64,000 nucleotides of DNA from JAKAVK01 sp964419095 (GTDB lineage Archaea; Micrarchaeota; Micrarchaeia; Micrarchaeales; CABMGC01). A program made the translations under genes and the position numbers. Location: assembly GCA_964419095.1 (NCBI GenBank), contig CAYQOG010000002.1, positions 19,925 through 83,924 on the forward strand, read 5' to 3'. This document shows, piece by piece, positions 41,060-48,862 of the stretch (position 1 is the first letter of the stretch; the number at the start of each line of letters is the position of its first letter). The notes beneath the pieces were generated by a model, which saw only the letters and a list, made by a program, of their open reading frames with translations, was not told the origin of the DNA and searched no databases.

Positions 41060-42268
41060 ATGCCGAATGCTGCTGCTTTACGTAATCCAATACGCATAGG
41101 AATAGTAGGTCCTGGGGAGCTAGTTCTGGAGAGGGCAATACCTGCATTGAATGCGCATGGCAATTACACTGTGCCATGGGCTGTCGGTGCGCAATCAAGG
41201 GATCAGGCACTTACTGAACTGTCACGCGCCGGAGCGCAGTTGAGTCCAACATTCGAATACCGTCAGGAACAGGGATTCCTGAGCGGACTGCCTTCTGGGG
41301 CAGATCTGATATATATTGCAACGCCTTCGAGGTATCATGCGAACAATGTGCTAATGGCTGCCAAATCTGGTACGCCATTTTGCGTTGAGAAGCCCTCAAC
41401 AATAAACGAGGAAGGTATAGGAACACTAACCAATGCAGTACATGGAAATCCCCACATGCTGACATATTTTGTTGAGTATTACAGGGACGAGAAGGGTATA
41501 GCCCTCAGGACTGCCTTGAAGAAAGACGAGCCCCTCGCAATACAGCCTGGCTCTTGGTACGAGCAGTTCTTCGTTAATGGCATACCCGGTAAACTGCAGG
41601 GAGTCTTTGATGCGATAGGCCCTATTAAGCGCATAGTAGGCACAGGCATAGAGGATGAGGGCATAACTGGAGATCTGACTACCTCTAGACTCTGGGTAAA
41701 TGACAAGGACCAGGGAGGCCAGTTCCTCGACAGGAGCACACATCTCGTCTCATTTGTGCATATGCTTGGAAGTCGTGTTGGAGAGGTCACGGTGGAGGAT
41801 GTAAAGGCTGGAATATGCATAAAGCTCGATAAGGCATACAGAGAGGTAACAGGGGGTAAAGAACCAGCTGAAACTTATGCCGAAGTAACTCTAAGGAGCC
41901 AACACGGTTTCCCTATAATCTTCGCATTTGGAAATTACACAGGAACGAATCACAGGAGGCTTCAGATTGATGGCGAGCATGGTTACGTATTTATCGACTT
42001 CGCAACACAAGTCACAAGAATCGAGAGCCCCCAGTTTTCAGGCGAGATAGAGGTAAAGTCAGATCCTAAATACACTATAATAATTGGCGACCTGCTCAGG
42101 AGGTACGGTGACCCACAATACCATCACGAGTACGCCCTCCAGAATAGCATACAGTCGCTCAGAACAATAAACGAGGCAAGGGCACAAATAACGCCTGAAA
42201 ACACGTTCTATCACGAAGCAGGACATGTTCCTGGCATGTCTACAATCACAGGAATGCTTAGAGATTAA
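41060..42268 (+). CDS. Gfo/Idh/MocA-family oxidoreductase 1
   Basis: 402 aa. Rossmann start IRIGIVGPGELVLERAIPAL, then LIYIATPSRYHANNVLMAA and the family EKP motif in FCVEKPST, followed by the alpha/beta C-terminal domain. NAD(P)-dependent sugar dehydrogenase or reductase. Distantly related to the gene at 45596, with like organisation: a GGQFLDRSTHLVSF / LGGMMRDLGDHVFTY block and a final PG motif. Its place in the glycan island suggests modification of a nucleotide sugar. It overlaps the convergent phosphatase by 4 nt. Confidence 0.82.
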   Translation: MPNAAALRNPIRIGIVGPGELVLERAIPALNAHGNYTVPWAVGAQSRDQALTELSRAGAQLSPTFEYRQEQGFLSGLPSGADLIYIATPSRYHANNVLMAAKSGTPFCVEKPSTINEEGIGTLTNAVHGNPHMLTYFVEYYRDEKGIALRTALKKDEPLAIQPGSWYEQFFVNGIPGKLQGVFDAIGPIKRIVGTGIEDEGITGDLTTSRLWVNDKDQGGQFLDRSTHLVSFVHMLGSRVGEVTVEDVKAGICIKLDKAYREVTGGKEPAETYAEVTLRSQHGFPIIFAFGNYTGTNHRRLQIDGEHGYVFIDFATQVTRIESPQFSGEIEVKSDPKYTIIIGDLLRRYGDPQYHHEYALQNSIQSLRTINEARAQITPENTFYHEAGHVPGMSTITGMLRD

Positions 42269-42903
42269 AGCTGCTTTATCACTATATTAACATCATCAGG
42301 AAATCTTCTCGCTCCTATGGTCAATATGCCATTTTTGCCCTCCCTTGCCATATCTATCACTGTAAAAGTCCCAGGAAGCACTCCCATGTCGTCTATCCTT
42401 GGCAGCTCTTTCTCTTTCTTGCCCAACAAACAGCCCAATGCCGCCTTGATCGGGTCGCCATGCGTCACTGCAACCGTAATCCTGCCTTTCTTTGCAAGCT
42501 TTAGAAACTTCTGCATCCTCCTGGTCATCGCATCCCAACTCTCCCAATCAAGATAGCCTTTCCTGATTTGCTCACCTATAATTTTAGGGTTCTCCCTGGT
42601 GCCTTCGTATTTTCCTGTATATCTCTCCTTAAGCAGTGGACTTATATGTGGTTTTGTTCTTATTCGCTTTGCTATTACGTCTGCCGTCTCCTTTGCCCTC
42701 AGTATAGGGCTTGTGTAAAGCATGTCCACATGGGGTAGCCTTGCCAGTTCCTTGCCTACTGCATCCGCCTGCATCTTCCCCTTCCTTGTCAGGTGATACT
42801 TTCCACGCTCCGAGCTGTATATGTCCAAGATGTTCTTGCGACTCTCCCCGTGCCTTACAAATATAACAATAGTAGCCTTGCGGGTTTTGCTTATGGAAGT
42901 CAT
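42265..42903 (-). CDS. Histidine phosphatase superfamily protein
   Basis: 212 aa. The catalytic FVRHGESRKN is near residue 15; SPILRAKETADVI and VAVTHGDPIKAAL complete the phosphoglycerate-mutase-like active site. A phosphatase is missing from the heptose route in this cluster (no HAD-type GmhB seen), so this enzyme could dephosphorylate heptose 1,7-bisphosphate, but a general phosphatase or mutase role is equally possible. 5 nt after the DUF373 gene on the same strand. Confidence 0.82.
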   Translation of the reverse strand: MTSISKTRKATIVIFVRHGESRKNILDIYSSERGKYHLTRKGKMQADAVGKELARLPHVDMLYTSPILRAKETADVIAKRIRTKPHISPLLKERYTGKYEGTRENPKIIGEQIRKGYLDWESWDAMTRRMQKFLKLAKKGRITVAVTHGDPIKAALGCLLGKKEKELPRIDDMGVLPGTFTVIDMAREGKNGILTIGARRFPDDVNIVIKQL

Positions 42904-42908
42904 TTATT

Positions 42909-44159
42909 TCACTTGATGACTACCTTGTCGGAGATGTCGATTATCCTGTCGACGTTGTAGGAAACGGGGTTTCCGAAGCTCGTGTTGACGGTGAACCTGC
43001 CTGCCTTTACGTTAAGCCCCGCAACCTTGCCTATCAACGCTCCCAATTCGTTTACAACCATCTTGTCCTTCAGCTTCTTCTGCTGCAGCGTCCTCCTGCG
43101 CAGCACGCTGGCAAGCGTCGAGATGCCTATTCCAATGACTATTGCGACTAGCGTGAAGTCTATCAGCTGGCTGAAGTATATCTGGCCTATTATCCACGCC
43201 ACGAACGAGAGCGCAAGCACCCAGAATATTATCGAAGAGCCGATGTATATTCCGTACTTGAAATTCCTGAAGACATACCTGCTTCCTCTGGCGTCGATTA
43301 TCCTCCCTATGAGGTAGAGTATCAGTATCAGAGGCACGAGTATGAGGAAGCCCTCTATCGCATATGCCAGTGCGCTTATGCTGTTATTGCCTGACTGATA
43401 CGCGCTGAGGTAGCTGCCGTTGGCTATGAAGAGGGCGGCAACGACGAATATCAGCGATGCCATATAGAATGCGAAGCTCATCCTGTCGACGCTGAATCCG
43501 AAACCCCTGAACGAGTTGATGAACGATTCCTCAAGCCCGAATCCTTTTATTAGCAGATACAATCCTATCAGCGCGGCGGGAGGCTCCCATCCTGCTCCCA
43601 GTATGTAACTTACTGCAAAGAGCAATATGAGCACTGCAGGGAGCCCGAACACTATCCTTGCATAATGGGGCTCCTTGAGCTTTTCCAGTATTGTGAAATA
43701 GGTGTTCTCAAGCCCCTTTGCCTGCTTTACCGTTACCACTCTCACGCTGCTTATCTTTATTCTCGACTGGACTATCGGGATGACGCGCTCGTCGCTTGCG
43801 CCGTCGCTCACGAAGACACAGGAATCTGCCTTGTACTGCTCAAGGACGAGCTCGAGCTGCCTTGAGATCTCCATGTCTGCATTGTAGCCCTCCTTCTCCG
43901 AGCCAGTTATAGTGGCAACGTTCGCAAGATAACCATCGTCTATGAGCTGGTCATAGAGTCTGACAGCCTCGAACATGGTGTTTGAATCGGTGTCTTCAGG
44001 ATCTGCAAGCGCAAGCTGTGTTGCTCCATTGAGATTCTGCACCTTGCCCATGAGCGGCCCGCTTATCTTCGTTTTCTGATACAGGTCATTATCTATGTCT
44101 ACCGCTAGGATGAGTACCCTTTCCTCCTTGTTCTTGAATCTCAAAGGATTGCCTGCCAT
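42909..44159 (-). CDS. DUF373 family membrane protein
   Basis: 416 aa. The cytosolic first third begins ERVLILAVDIDNDLYQKTKI and includes LALADPEDTDSNTMFEAVRLYDQL and CVFVSDGASDERVIPIVQSR, which are typical of DUF373. It is followed by about six or seven membrane helices and a short C-terminal domain (FTVNTSFGNPVSYNVDRIIDISDKVVIK). Archaea-specific; function unknown. Confidence 0.85.
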   Translation of the reverse strand: MAGNPLRFKNKEERVLILAVDIDNDLYQKTKISGPLMGKVQNLNGATQLALADPEDTDSNTMFEAVRLYDQLIDDGYLANVATITGSEKEGYNADMEISRQLELVLEQYKADSCVFVSDGASDERVIPIVQSRIKISSVRVVTVKQAKGLENTYFTILEKLKEPHYARIVFGLPAVLILLFAVSYILGAGWEPPAALIGLYLLIKGFGLEESFINSFRGFGFSVDRMSFAFYMASLIFVVAALFIANGSYLSAYQSGNNSISALAYAIEGFLILVPLILILYLIGRIIDARGSRYVFRNFKYGIYIGSSIIFWVLALSFVAWIIGQIYFSQLIDFTLVAIVIGIGISTLASVLRRRTLQQKKLKDKMVVNELGALIGKVAGLNVKAGRFTVNTSFGNPVSYNVDRIIDISDKVVIK

Positions 44160-44280
44160 CGGTTCCTATTGCGCAGTGAGCCTTTATAACCCTTGTTTTA
44201 TCCTTCGATTCCAGCCGACTATAACGTTGCAAAAGCCTACGCAACCTATTTATGTGATACGCCAGATAAAGATAGACTAT

Positions 44281-44407
44281 GCCAGGGTAGCACAATCCGG
44301 TACTGCGCCGGTCTTGAATTCATGGAATTTCAAGAGCTGATTTATGGATGATGCGACAAGCAAACCGGTTCCTTCGGGAATTGGGGGTTCAAATCCCTCC
44401 CCTGGCG
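44281..44407 (+). tRNA. tRNA-Ser (UGA) with intron
   Basis: Acceptor GCCAGGG/CCCTGGC with discriminator G. The D-arm is GCA-AATCCGGTA-TGC. Anticodon stem CCGGT/ACCGG has loop CTTGAA plus A38, and the TGA anticodon is at 44315-44317. A long variable arm TTCC-TTCG-GGAA marks class II, and the T-arm is GGGGG-TTCAAAT-CCCTC. G73 and the long arm support serine. The mature tRNA is interrupted by a 44-nt intron between positions 37 and 38. An IS element is inserted 12 nt downstream. Confidence 0.88.
44319..44362 (+). other. tRNA-Ser intron with bulge-helix-bulge splice sites
   Basis: CTTG in the anticodon loop (44313-44316) pairs with CAAG at the intron end (44357-44360), leaving 3-nt bulges AAT and CAA on either side. 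Cutting inside these bulges yields the canonical 37/38 junction. This is the motif recognised by the archaeal tRNA splicing endonuclease. Confidence 0.8.
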
Positions 44408-44418
44408 AATATTTATGC

Positions 44419-44426
44419 CAAATCAA
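44419..44426 (+). repeat. IS target-site duplication, left copy
   Basis: CAAATCAA, directly outside the left inverted repeat; identical to 45514-45521. Confidence 0.85.
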
Positions 44427-44488
44427 GATACTGTCCTAGTATAGTATATTTATATATCTACTCTCCTTGATACTTCTAGGTGAACAAA

Positions 44489-44971
44489 ATGAAAAGAGAA
44501 AGAGGCAGACCTAGAAGTAAGATCAATGCTGTTTGTCAGAACCCTGCGTGCCCGTATTACATGACGGAAAAAGGTAAGAACATAACAAAGGCAGGCATAC
44601 TTAAGACAGGACATCAAAGGTATCTGTGCCATCGTTGTGGCAAAACTTTTGTTGAAACAAAGGGTACGCCTTTGTATAAAAAGCACCTCTCCGAAGAACA
44701 GATAATCGAGATCTGCAAACACTTGGTAGAGAGGAATGGGATTAGATCAATTGAGAGACTTACAGGTCATCACAGGGATACGATAGGTCACCTCTTAGAA
44801 GATCTCGGAGAGCATGCACGTAAAGTCAACGGCATCCTGATAAAGAACCTTCATTGGAGTCCGGTAGAATTAGATGAGATGTGGACATTTTTAAAAAAAA
44901 GGAGAAAAGAGTGGACCCCAAACGCGATAAGAGAGATGAAGTTGGCAATGCGTGGATATTCGATGCGGTAA
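44489..44971 (+). CDS. IS1-like InsA/transposase first frame
   Basis: 160 aa from ATG preceded by AGGTGA. Zinc finger CQNPACPYY...YLCHRCGKTF at about 18-55, then a helix-turn-helix region (SEEQIIEICKHLVERNGIRSIERLTGHHRDTIGHLL) and the first catalytic block VELDEMWTF with the Asp of the DDE triad. The frame continues in zero phase for 25 codons beyond the slippery site. Alone it would be an IS1 InsA-type repressor; with the shift it makes the N-terminus of the transposase. Confidence 0.85.
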   Translation: MKRERGRPRSKINAVCQNPACPYYMTEKGKNITKAGILKTGHQRYLCHRCGKTFVETKGTPLYKKHLSEEQIIEICKHLVERNGIRSIERLTGHHRDTIGHLLEDLGEHARKVNGILIKNLHWSPVELDEMWTFLKKRRKEWTPNAIREMKLAMRGYSMR

Positions 44972-45504
44972 AACGCAATACTTATTTCTTCGTTGCGTTT
45001 GCCGTCGGAAATATGAGTAATACAACCTGTGAGGTCTTTCTAAGAGAATTAAGGGGCCGATTTGTAAAAGTATCCAAAACGGAGATCGGAGAATTCTATA
45101 CGGATACATCACAAAACCGCTACACTGTACTTCTGAAGAAATTGTTTACTAGAAAGTACATCCGTTACGGACAACTAATGAAATTTTATGGCAGAACAGG
45201 AAGACTTGAGAGAAAGATAAGGAAAACAATCTTTGGAAAGCCATATTTGGAGAACATAGACACAACAAACATAGAAAACTTCCATGGGATAATGCGCGAA
45301 AGAATAGGTCGTCTGGTTAGGAAGACAAAATGCCACTCTAAACTAAAAACAAGACTGGAAAATGCCTTGCATCTATTCCAATTCTACTGGAACTTTATGA
45401 ACAAAATCGACGGTAAGGATACTCCTGCAATAAGAGAAGGGGTAATCAAAACTGCACTGGATTGGGACGCATTTCTCCATTTCAATTTAACTGCAATTAA
45501 TTAG
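44881..45504 (+). CDS. IS1-like transposase second frame (expressed by -1 frameshift)
   Basis: 207 codons open in the -1 frame relative to the first. It carries GNAWIFDAVKRNTYFFVAFAVG, the second Asp in FYTDTSQNRY, and the catalytic Glu in TTNIENFHGIMRERIGRLVRKTKCHSK. The overlap contains T TTA AAA and a run of eight A (44893-44900), a classical slippery site, so the real product is the fusion of both frames. No stop or deletion is visible; the element may be active. Confidence 0.85.
   Translation: MDIFKKKEKRVDPKRDKRDEVGNAWIFDAVKRNTYFFVAFAVGNMSNTTCEVFLRELRGRFVKVSKTEIGEFYTDTSQNRYTVLLKKLFTRKYIRYGQLMKFYGRTGRLERKIRKTIFGKPYLENIDTTNIENFHGIMRERIGRLVRKTKCHSKLKTRLENALHLFQFYWNFMNKIDGKDTPAIREGVIKTALDWDAFLHFNLTAIN
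44890..44900 (+). promoter_or_regulatory. Programmed -1 frameshift site of the IS transposase
   Basis: TTTAAAAAAAA: the zero frame reads TTA AAA preceded by T, the heptamer X XXY YYZ, continued by more A residues. Confidence 0.75.
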
Positions 45505-45513
45505 GACAGTATC

Positions 45514-45521
45514 CAAATCAA
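45514..45521 (+). repeat. IS target-site duplication, right copy
   Basis: CAAATCAA, identical to 44419-44426, directly outside the right inverted repeat. Confidence 0.85.
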
Positions 45522-45595
45522 CAAGTATCCCTTGTAATATTGTCCAAAGTGTCAGGCTTTAAATATGAGGTAATGCCTATATTAGGCTAGATAAA

Positions 45596-46885
45596 ATGAC
45601 AGAAAGCGCAGCTAGGTCTAGACCTGTAAACATTGCAGTTATAGGTGGAGGTAACGTCACCAGGGATTTCATAGGTCCTGCATTCGCATCTGTTCCAGAA
45701 GCAAATCTTGTTTGCATTGCAGATGTGAAGCGAAAGGATGAGATAGCCGCAAGAGAGTATCTAACTCCCGGTGTGACATACTGCCAAGTTGATGGAAGCT
45801 CTATTTCAAGACTGCCACTGGATCGCGTCGATGCAGTCATAGTTGCTTCAACACATGATAACCACACCAGCAATCTCGGCGAAGTTTTGGCTGCAGGAAA
45901 GGCCGCTGCTGTGGAAAAACCATGCGCCCCTGATGACAAGGGTCTTGACGCAATTCCCCCGCTACTTGCTGCGCACCCTGATCAAGTTGTAGACTTCTGG
46001 AGTTATTACACAAAAGTGAAAGGACTTCCATGGAGAACCTTGCTTCCTGACGAGAATCCGATGAGAATCAGGCCAGGCGGATGGCACGATAGATCTGGAT
46101 TTCTGCTACCTGAAGTAAACCCTATTCTGCCCCATGTCCTAGACAGCATCGGCGATTTCGAACGTATGACTATAACGTGCCTCGAGGGCGGATCTCAATT
46201 TGATATTATAGGCAGAGAAAGTGTGGTTGATAAGAGGAATCTTGGAGGAATGATGCGCGATCTTGGCGATCATGTGTTTACCTATGCTATTCTCCTCGGT
46301 GACCGTGTAGGCAACATGACTCTAGACAGGGTCAGAGCGGGCAAATCGATCGAGGCTCTAGAACATTTTAGAAACGTGCCAGGAAATTCTGACAGGACAC
46401 TTGCAGACATGGAGGAGACTTTTGCCCAGGGTTCAATGACCAGTGAAAATGGATTCCCTATAGAGTGGACACTCGGAAAGTACACCGGTAAGGTAAACGC
46501 TGCAGGAGATCTTAATAGCTGGGGGGTTCAGGTGGTAGGCAAGCATGGATATGTTTACCTTAATCTTAAGTCGAGCGGACCTGGAAGTCGCACGATGACA
46601 GTAGATTCACCAGCATTCAAAGGGCAGATAACGGTAGGTGCTACGGACAAGCCAAAGTATCACATCATGCTAAGCGAATTCGTTAGAATGGTCCAAAATC
46701 CTTCCGAATTTGCAGGCGGAAAGGAATTTGGATACGTTAACGATACCTTAAGGCTTGTTTACAGCATAAAAAGTGAGATAGACAGACAAGGAGATATGTT
46801 TACTTATTCTGGTGGGGTAATTCCAGAGGAACCGGGATTTGCCCGCATCAGGGATCTAGCCGATTCGTATAGGGGAAGCTCATAA
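45596..46885 (+). CDS. Gfo/Idh/MocA-family oxidoreductase 2
   Basis: 429 aa. Start VNIAVIGGGNVTRDFIGPAF, then AVIVASTHDNHTSNLGEVLAAGKAAAVEKPCAP with the EKP motif, and a C-terminal dimer domain (GGMMRDLGDHVFTYAILLG). It is related in layout to the oxidoreductase at 41060. Promoter GCTTTAAATATG about 35 nt upstream lies just outside the IS. Sugar or polyol dehydrogenase of unknown substrate; probably belongs with the glycan genes from which it is now split by DUF373, tRNA-Ser and the IS. Confidence 0.82.
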   Translation: MTESAARSRPVNIAVIGGGNVTRDFIGPAFASVPEANLVCIADVKRKDEIAAREYLTPGVTYCQVDGSSISRLPLDRVDAVIVASTHDNHTSNLGEVLAAGKAAAVEKPCAPDDKGLDAIPPLLAAHPDQVVDFWSYYTKVKGLPWRTLLPDENPMRIRPGGWHDRSGFLLPEVNPILPHVLDSIGDFERMTITCLEGGSQFDIIGRESVVDKRNLGGMMRDLGDHVFTYAILLGDRVGNMTLDRVRAGKSIEALEHFRNVPGNSDRTLADMEETFAQGSMTSENGFPIEWTLGKYTGKVNAAGDLNSWGVQVVGKHGYVYLNLKSSGPGSRTMTVDSPAFKGQITVGATDKPKYHIMLSEFVRMVQNPSEFAGGKEFGYVNDTLRLVYSIKSEIDRQGDMFTYSGGVIPEEPGFARIRDLADSYRGSS

Positions 46886-46904
46886 TTCCTGGCACAACAA
46901 ATCT

Positions 46905-47222
46905 CTACTTTTTATTCTTCCGTTCCCTTTCAATCTTCTTCCTTTCCGCATCCACGTGCCTCTTGAATTTGCCCGCATAATAGAAGAAGACCAGCGTTAC
47001 CACAACTGCCAATCCAGATGCTATTCCCAGAAGGCTCCCAAGTATTGCAGCAACTCCGCCTACGAAGAAGAAAAAGCTGTAGCCGTTCCAGCCCTCCCTT
47101 ATCATCTCTATCTTATTCCCTATACTCGACCTTGCGGCCTGTTTCCCAAGCCATTCTACCGGATCCATTAGACCAAGGATTACTCGATAAGAAACGCTAT
47201 ATAGCTTTGCTAGCTTTGCCAT
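46905..47222 (-). CDS. Small membrane protein
   Basis: 105 aa. The amphipathic N-terminal half (MAKLAKLYSVSYRVILGLMDPVEWLGKQ) is followed by two adjacent hydrophobic helices (about 48-64 and 66-82) and a strongly basic coil (KFKRHVDAERKKIERERKNKK). No recognised family. Divergent from the ribosomal operon. Confidence 0.6.
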   Translation of the reverse strand: MAKLAKLYSVSYRVILGLMDPVEWLGKQAARSSIGNKIEMIREGWNGYSFFFFVGGVAAILGSLLGIASGLAVVVTLVFFYYAGKFKRHVDAERKKIERERKNKK

Positions 47223-47370
47223 TCAACTCTTTATGCAAAATGCTGTCTAGATGGCCGGAGGCATATCAAAATCATCCATTCCGGGCTAGATTAGTGAAAA
47301 TTCCATACCCCGCTAGAAATCTGCCTATAACTGTGTAGAAGGAGCTTAGCGAAAGGGTTAAAAAGCCAAA

Positions 47371-47380
47371 TAGATATAAA
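47371..47380 (+). promoter_or_regulatory. TATA box of the ribosomal protein operon
   Basis: TAGATATAAA, 24-33 nt before the ATG of the Rpp29 gene, which implies a leaderless or nearly leaderless operon transcript. Confidence 0.55.
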
Positions 47381-47403
47381 GTATCTGTGGTCATATTACC
47401 CTC

Positions 47404-47694
47404 ATGGGCTATGACAACAAAAACATAGTGCTTAATGATCTCATTGGGCTTAAGGCACGAGTGCTAAAGTCACTGGATAAGAAACAACGAGGTCTATCGG
47501 GAATTGTGATAGACGAGACCAAGAACACGCTCGTGATGGAAACCGAAAAAGGTTCCAAACGTGTGGTCAAGAAGTCGTCATCGTTTAGGTTCTATTTCGG
47601 AGGCAAGCATTTCGATGTCGATGGCAATGAGATAAGCTTTCGCCCAGTCGAAAGGACTGAGAAGGCTCTAAAGTACTACAAAAGGAGAAAGTGA
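47404..47694 (+). CDS. rnp1: Ribonuclease P protein component 1 (Rpp29/Pop4)
   Basis: 96 aa. NIVLNDLIGLKARVLKS, GLSGIVIDETKNTLVMET, KRVVKKSSSFRF and ending KALKYYKRRK form the Sm-like barrel of archaeal Rpp29. It binds RNase P RNA and supports tRNA 5' maturation. In archaea it normally sits in the S10/spc operon just before uS17, as it does here. Confidence 0.92.
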   Translation: MGYDNKNIVLNDLIGLKARVLKSLDKKQRGLSGIVIDETKNTLVMETEKGSKRVVKKSSSFRFYFGGKHFDVDGNEISFRPVERTEKALKYYKRRK

Positions 47695-47699
47695 TTTGA

Positions 47700-47987
47700 T
47701 TGGTAGAATGCACAGACCCGAGATGCGGAATACACGGCGGAGCCACGCCACGCGGCATACAGCTTACCGGAAGGGTAGTCAGCGACAAGGCCAAGCAGAC
47801 TGTAATAGTGGAGATGGATTTTGCAAGGTACATGTATAAGTACGAAAGATTCTTCAGAAAGAGGTCAAGGATACCTGCGCACAACCCTGCGTGCATAAAC
47901 GCGAAGACCGGACAGATAGTCAACATAGCTGAGACAAGGAGGCTCAGCAAGACCAAGTCCTTCGTAGTTATGGGAATAGTCAAGTGA
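47700..47987 (+). CDS. rps17: Ribosomal protein uS17
   Basis: 95 aa. The N-terminal CTDPRCGIHGGATPRG segment is typical of archaeal uS17, and QLTGRVVSDKAKQTVIVEMDF and YERFFRKRSRIPAHNP follow. Small-subunit protein binding 16S rRNA early in assembly. Five bases after rnp1. Confidence 0.94.
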   Translation: MVECTDPRCGIHGGATPRGIQLTGRVVSDKAKQTVIVEMDFARYMYKYERFFRKRSRIPAHNPACINAKTGQIVNIAETRRLSKTKSFVVMGIVK

Positions 47988-47996
47988 GTGTTTTAA

Positions 47997-48398
47997 ATGA
48001 AGGGAGTTTCATCAAAAATAACAAAGGCATTCGTGCCCATGTCGATAATACCGTGCGCCGATAACAGCGGAGCATACGAATTCAAGATGATCCACATAAT
48101 CGGGAAGACGGGCGGAGAGCACGGAAGGCTCTCTGCTGCCGGAGTCGGGGACCTGATCTCCGCAAGCGTTACCAAGGGCACTGCAACATACCTCAAGAAG
48201 CCCGTGCGAGTGGTCATCATAAGGCAGAGAGCCCTGATAAGGCGGGCCAACGGCATGAGGCTCAGGTTCGAGGACAACGCTGGAATAATGATAAGCGACG
48301 ACAACCTGCCGATAGGCACGGAAGTGAAGGGCGCAATGGCAAGGGAGGTCGTTGAAAGGTATGTCAAGGTAGCAGGAGTCGCATCCAGGATAGTATAA
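47997..48398 (+). CDS. rpl14: Ribosomal protein uL14
   Basis: 133 aa. IPCADNSGAYEFKMIHIIG, GDLISASVTKGT, VVIIRQRALIRRANGMRLRFEDNAGIMI and a terminal VAGVASRIV. Large-subunit protein at the subunit interface. Usual position after uS17. Confidence 0.95.
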   Translation: MKGVSSKITKAFVPMSIIPCADNSGAYEFKMIHIIGKTGGEHGRLSAAGVGDLISASVTKGTATYLKKPVRVVIIRQRALIRRANGMRLRFEDNAGIMISDDNLPIGTEVKGAMAREVVERYVKVAGVASRIV

Positions 48399-48408
48399 GT
48401 TGATATTC

Positions 48409-48861
48409 ATGATACAAAGCAGCCAGCCGAGGAAGGAAAGGAAGTTCAGGTTCACCGCTCCTCTCCACGATCGCCAGAAGTTCCTCCATGCACATGTCTC
48501 CGAGGAGCTCGCAAAGAAGCTCGGAATAAAGTCAAGGAGCATAAGCATGAGGAAAGGAGACACGGTGAAAGTGCAATCGGGTGCGCACAGGGGCAAGACT
48601 GGAAAAGTAAGCAAGGTAAATCTTCATAACGGCAGAATCTACATAGACGGGATAAATCGAAAGGACGCGAAAGGCAAGGAGTTCCCCATACCTGTGTACT
48701 CATCTAATGTATACCTGATAGACATTGATTTGACGGACAAGCTGAGAACGGAGAAGATAGAGATGCTGAAGGGCGGAAAGCTGCAAATAGCAACGCCGGC
48801 CGCAAAGCTTGCTGCTTCAGCAGCGAAGGTTCAGGCAACAACTACAAAACCGGTGGCATAA
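48409..48861 (+). CDS. rpl24: Ribosomal protein uL24
   Basis: 150 aa from ATG MIQSSQPRKERKF. The KOW motif SMRKGDTVKVQSGAHRGKTGKVSKVNLHNGRIYIDGI is intact. The Ala/Lys-rich tail of about 30 residues (TPAAKLAASAAKVQATTTKPVA) is a lineage extension. A TTG three codons earlier could also start it. Confidence 0.94.
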   Translation: MIQSSQPRKERKFRFTAPLHDRQKFLHAHVSEELAKKLGIKSRSISMRKGDTVKVQSGAHRGKTGKVSKVNLHNGRIYIDGINRKDAKGKEFPIPVYSSNVYLIDIDLTDKLRTEKIEMLKGGKLQIATPAAKLAASAAKVQATTTKPVA

Positions 48862-48862
48862 T

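Larger units (their letters stand above)
44427..45513 (+). mobile_element. IS1-like insertion sequence, apparently intact
   Basis: 1087 bp. Terminal inverted repeats are GATACTGTCCTA (44427-44438) and TAGGACAGTATC (45502-45513), 12 of 12 bp. An 8-bp target duplication CAAATCAA flanks it. Inside lie two overlapping transposase frames joined by a -1 frameshift, the IS1 arrangement. The stop codon of the second frame (TAG) is the first three bases of the right repeat. Confidence 0.9.

Noticed and set aside
44881..45504. Transposase as a pseudogene broken by a frameshift
   Set aside because: The shift occurs at a T TTA AAA slippery heptamer, as in IS1 elements, and both frames keep all catalytic residues, so programmed frameshifting explains it better.
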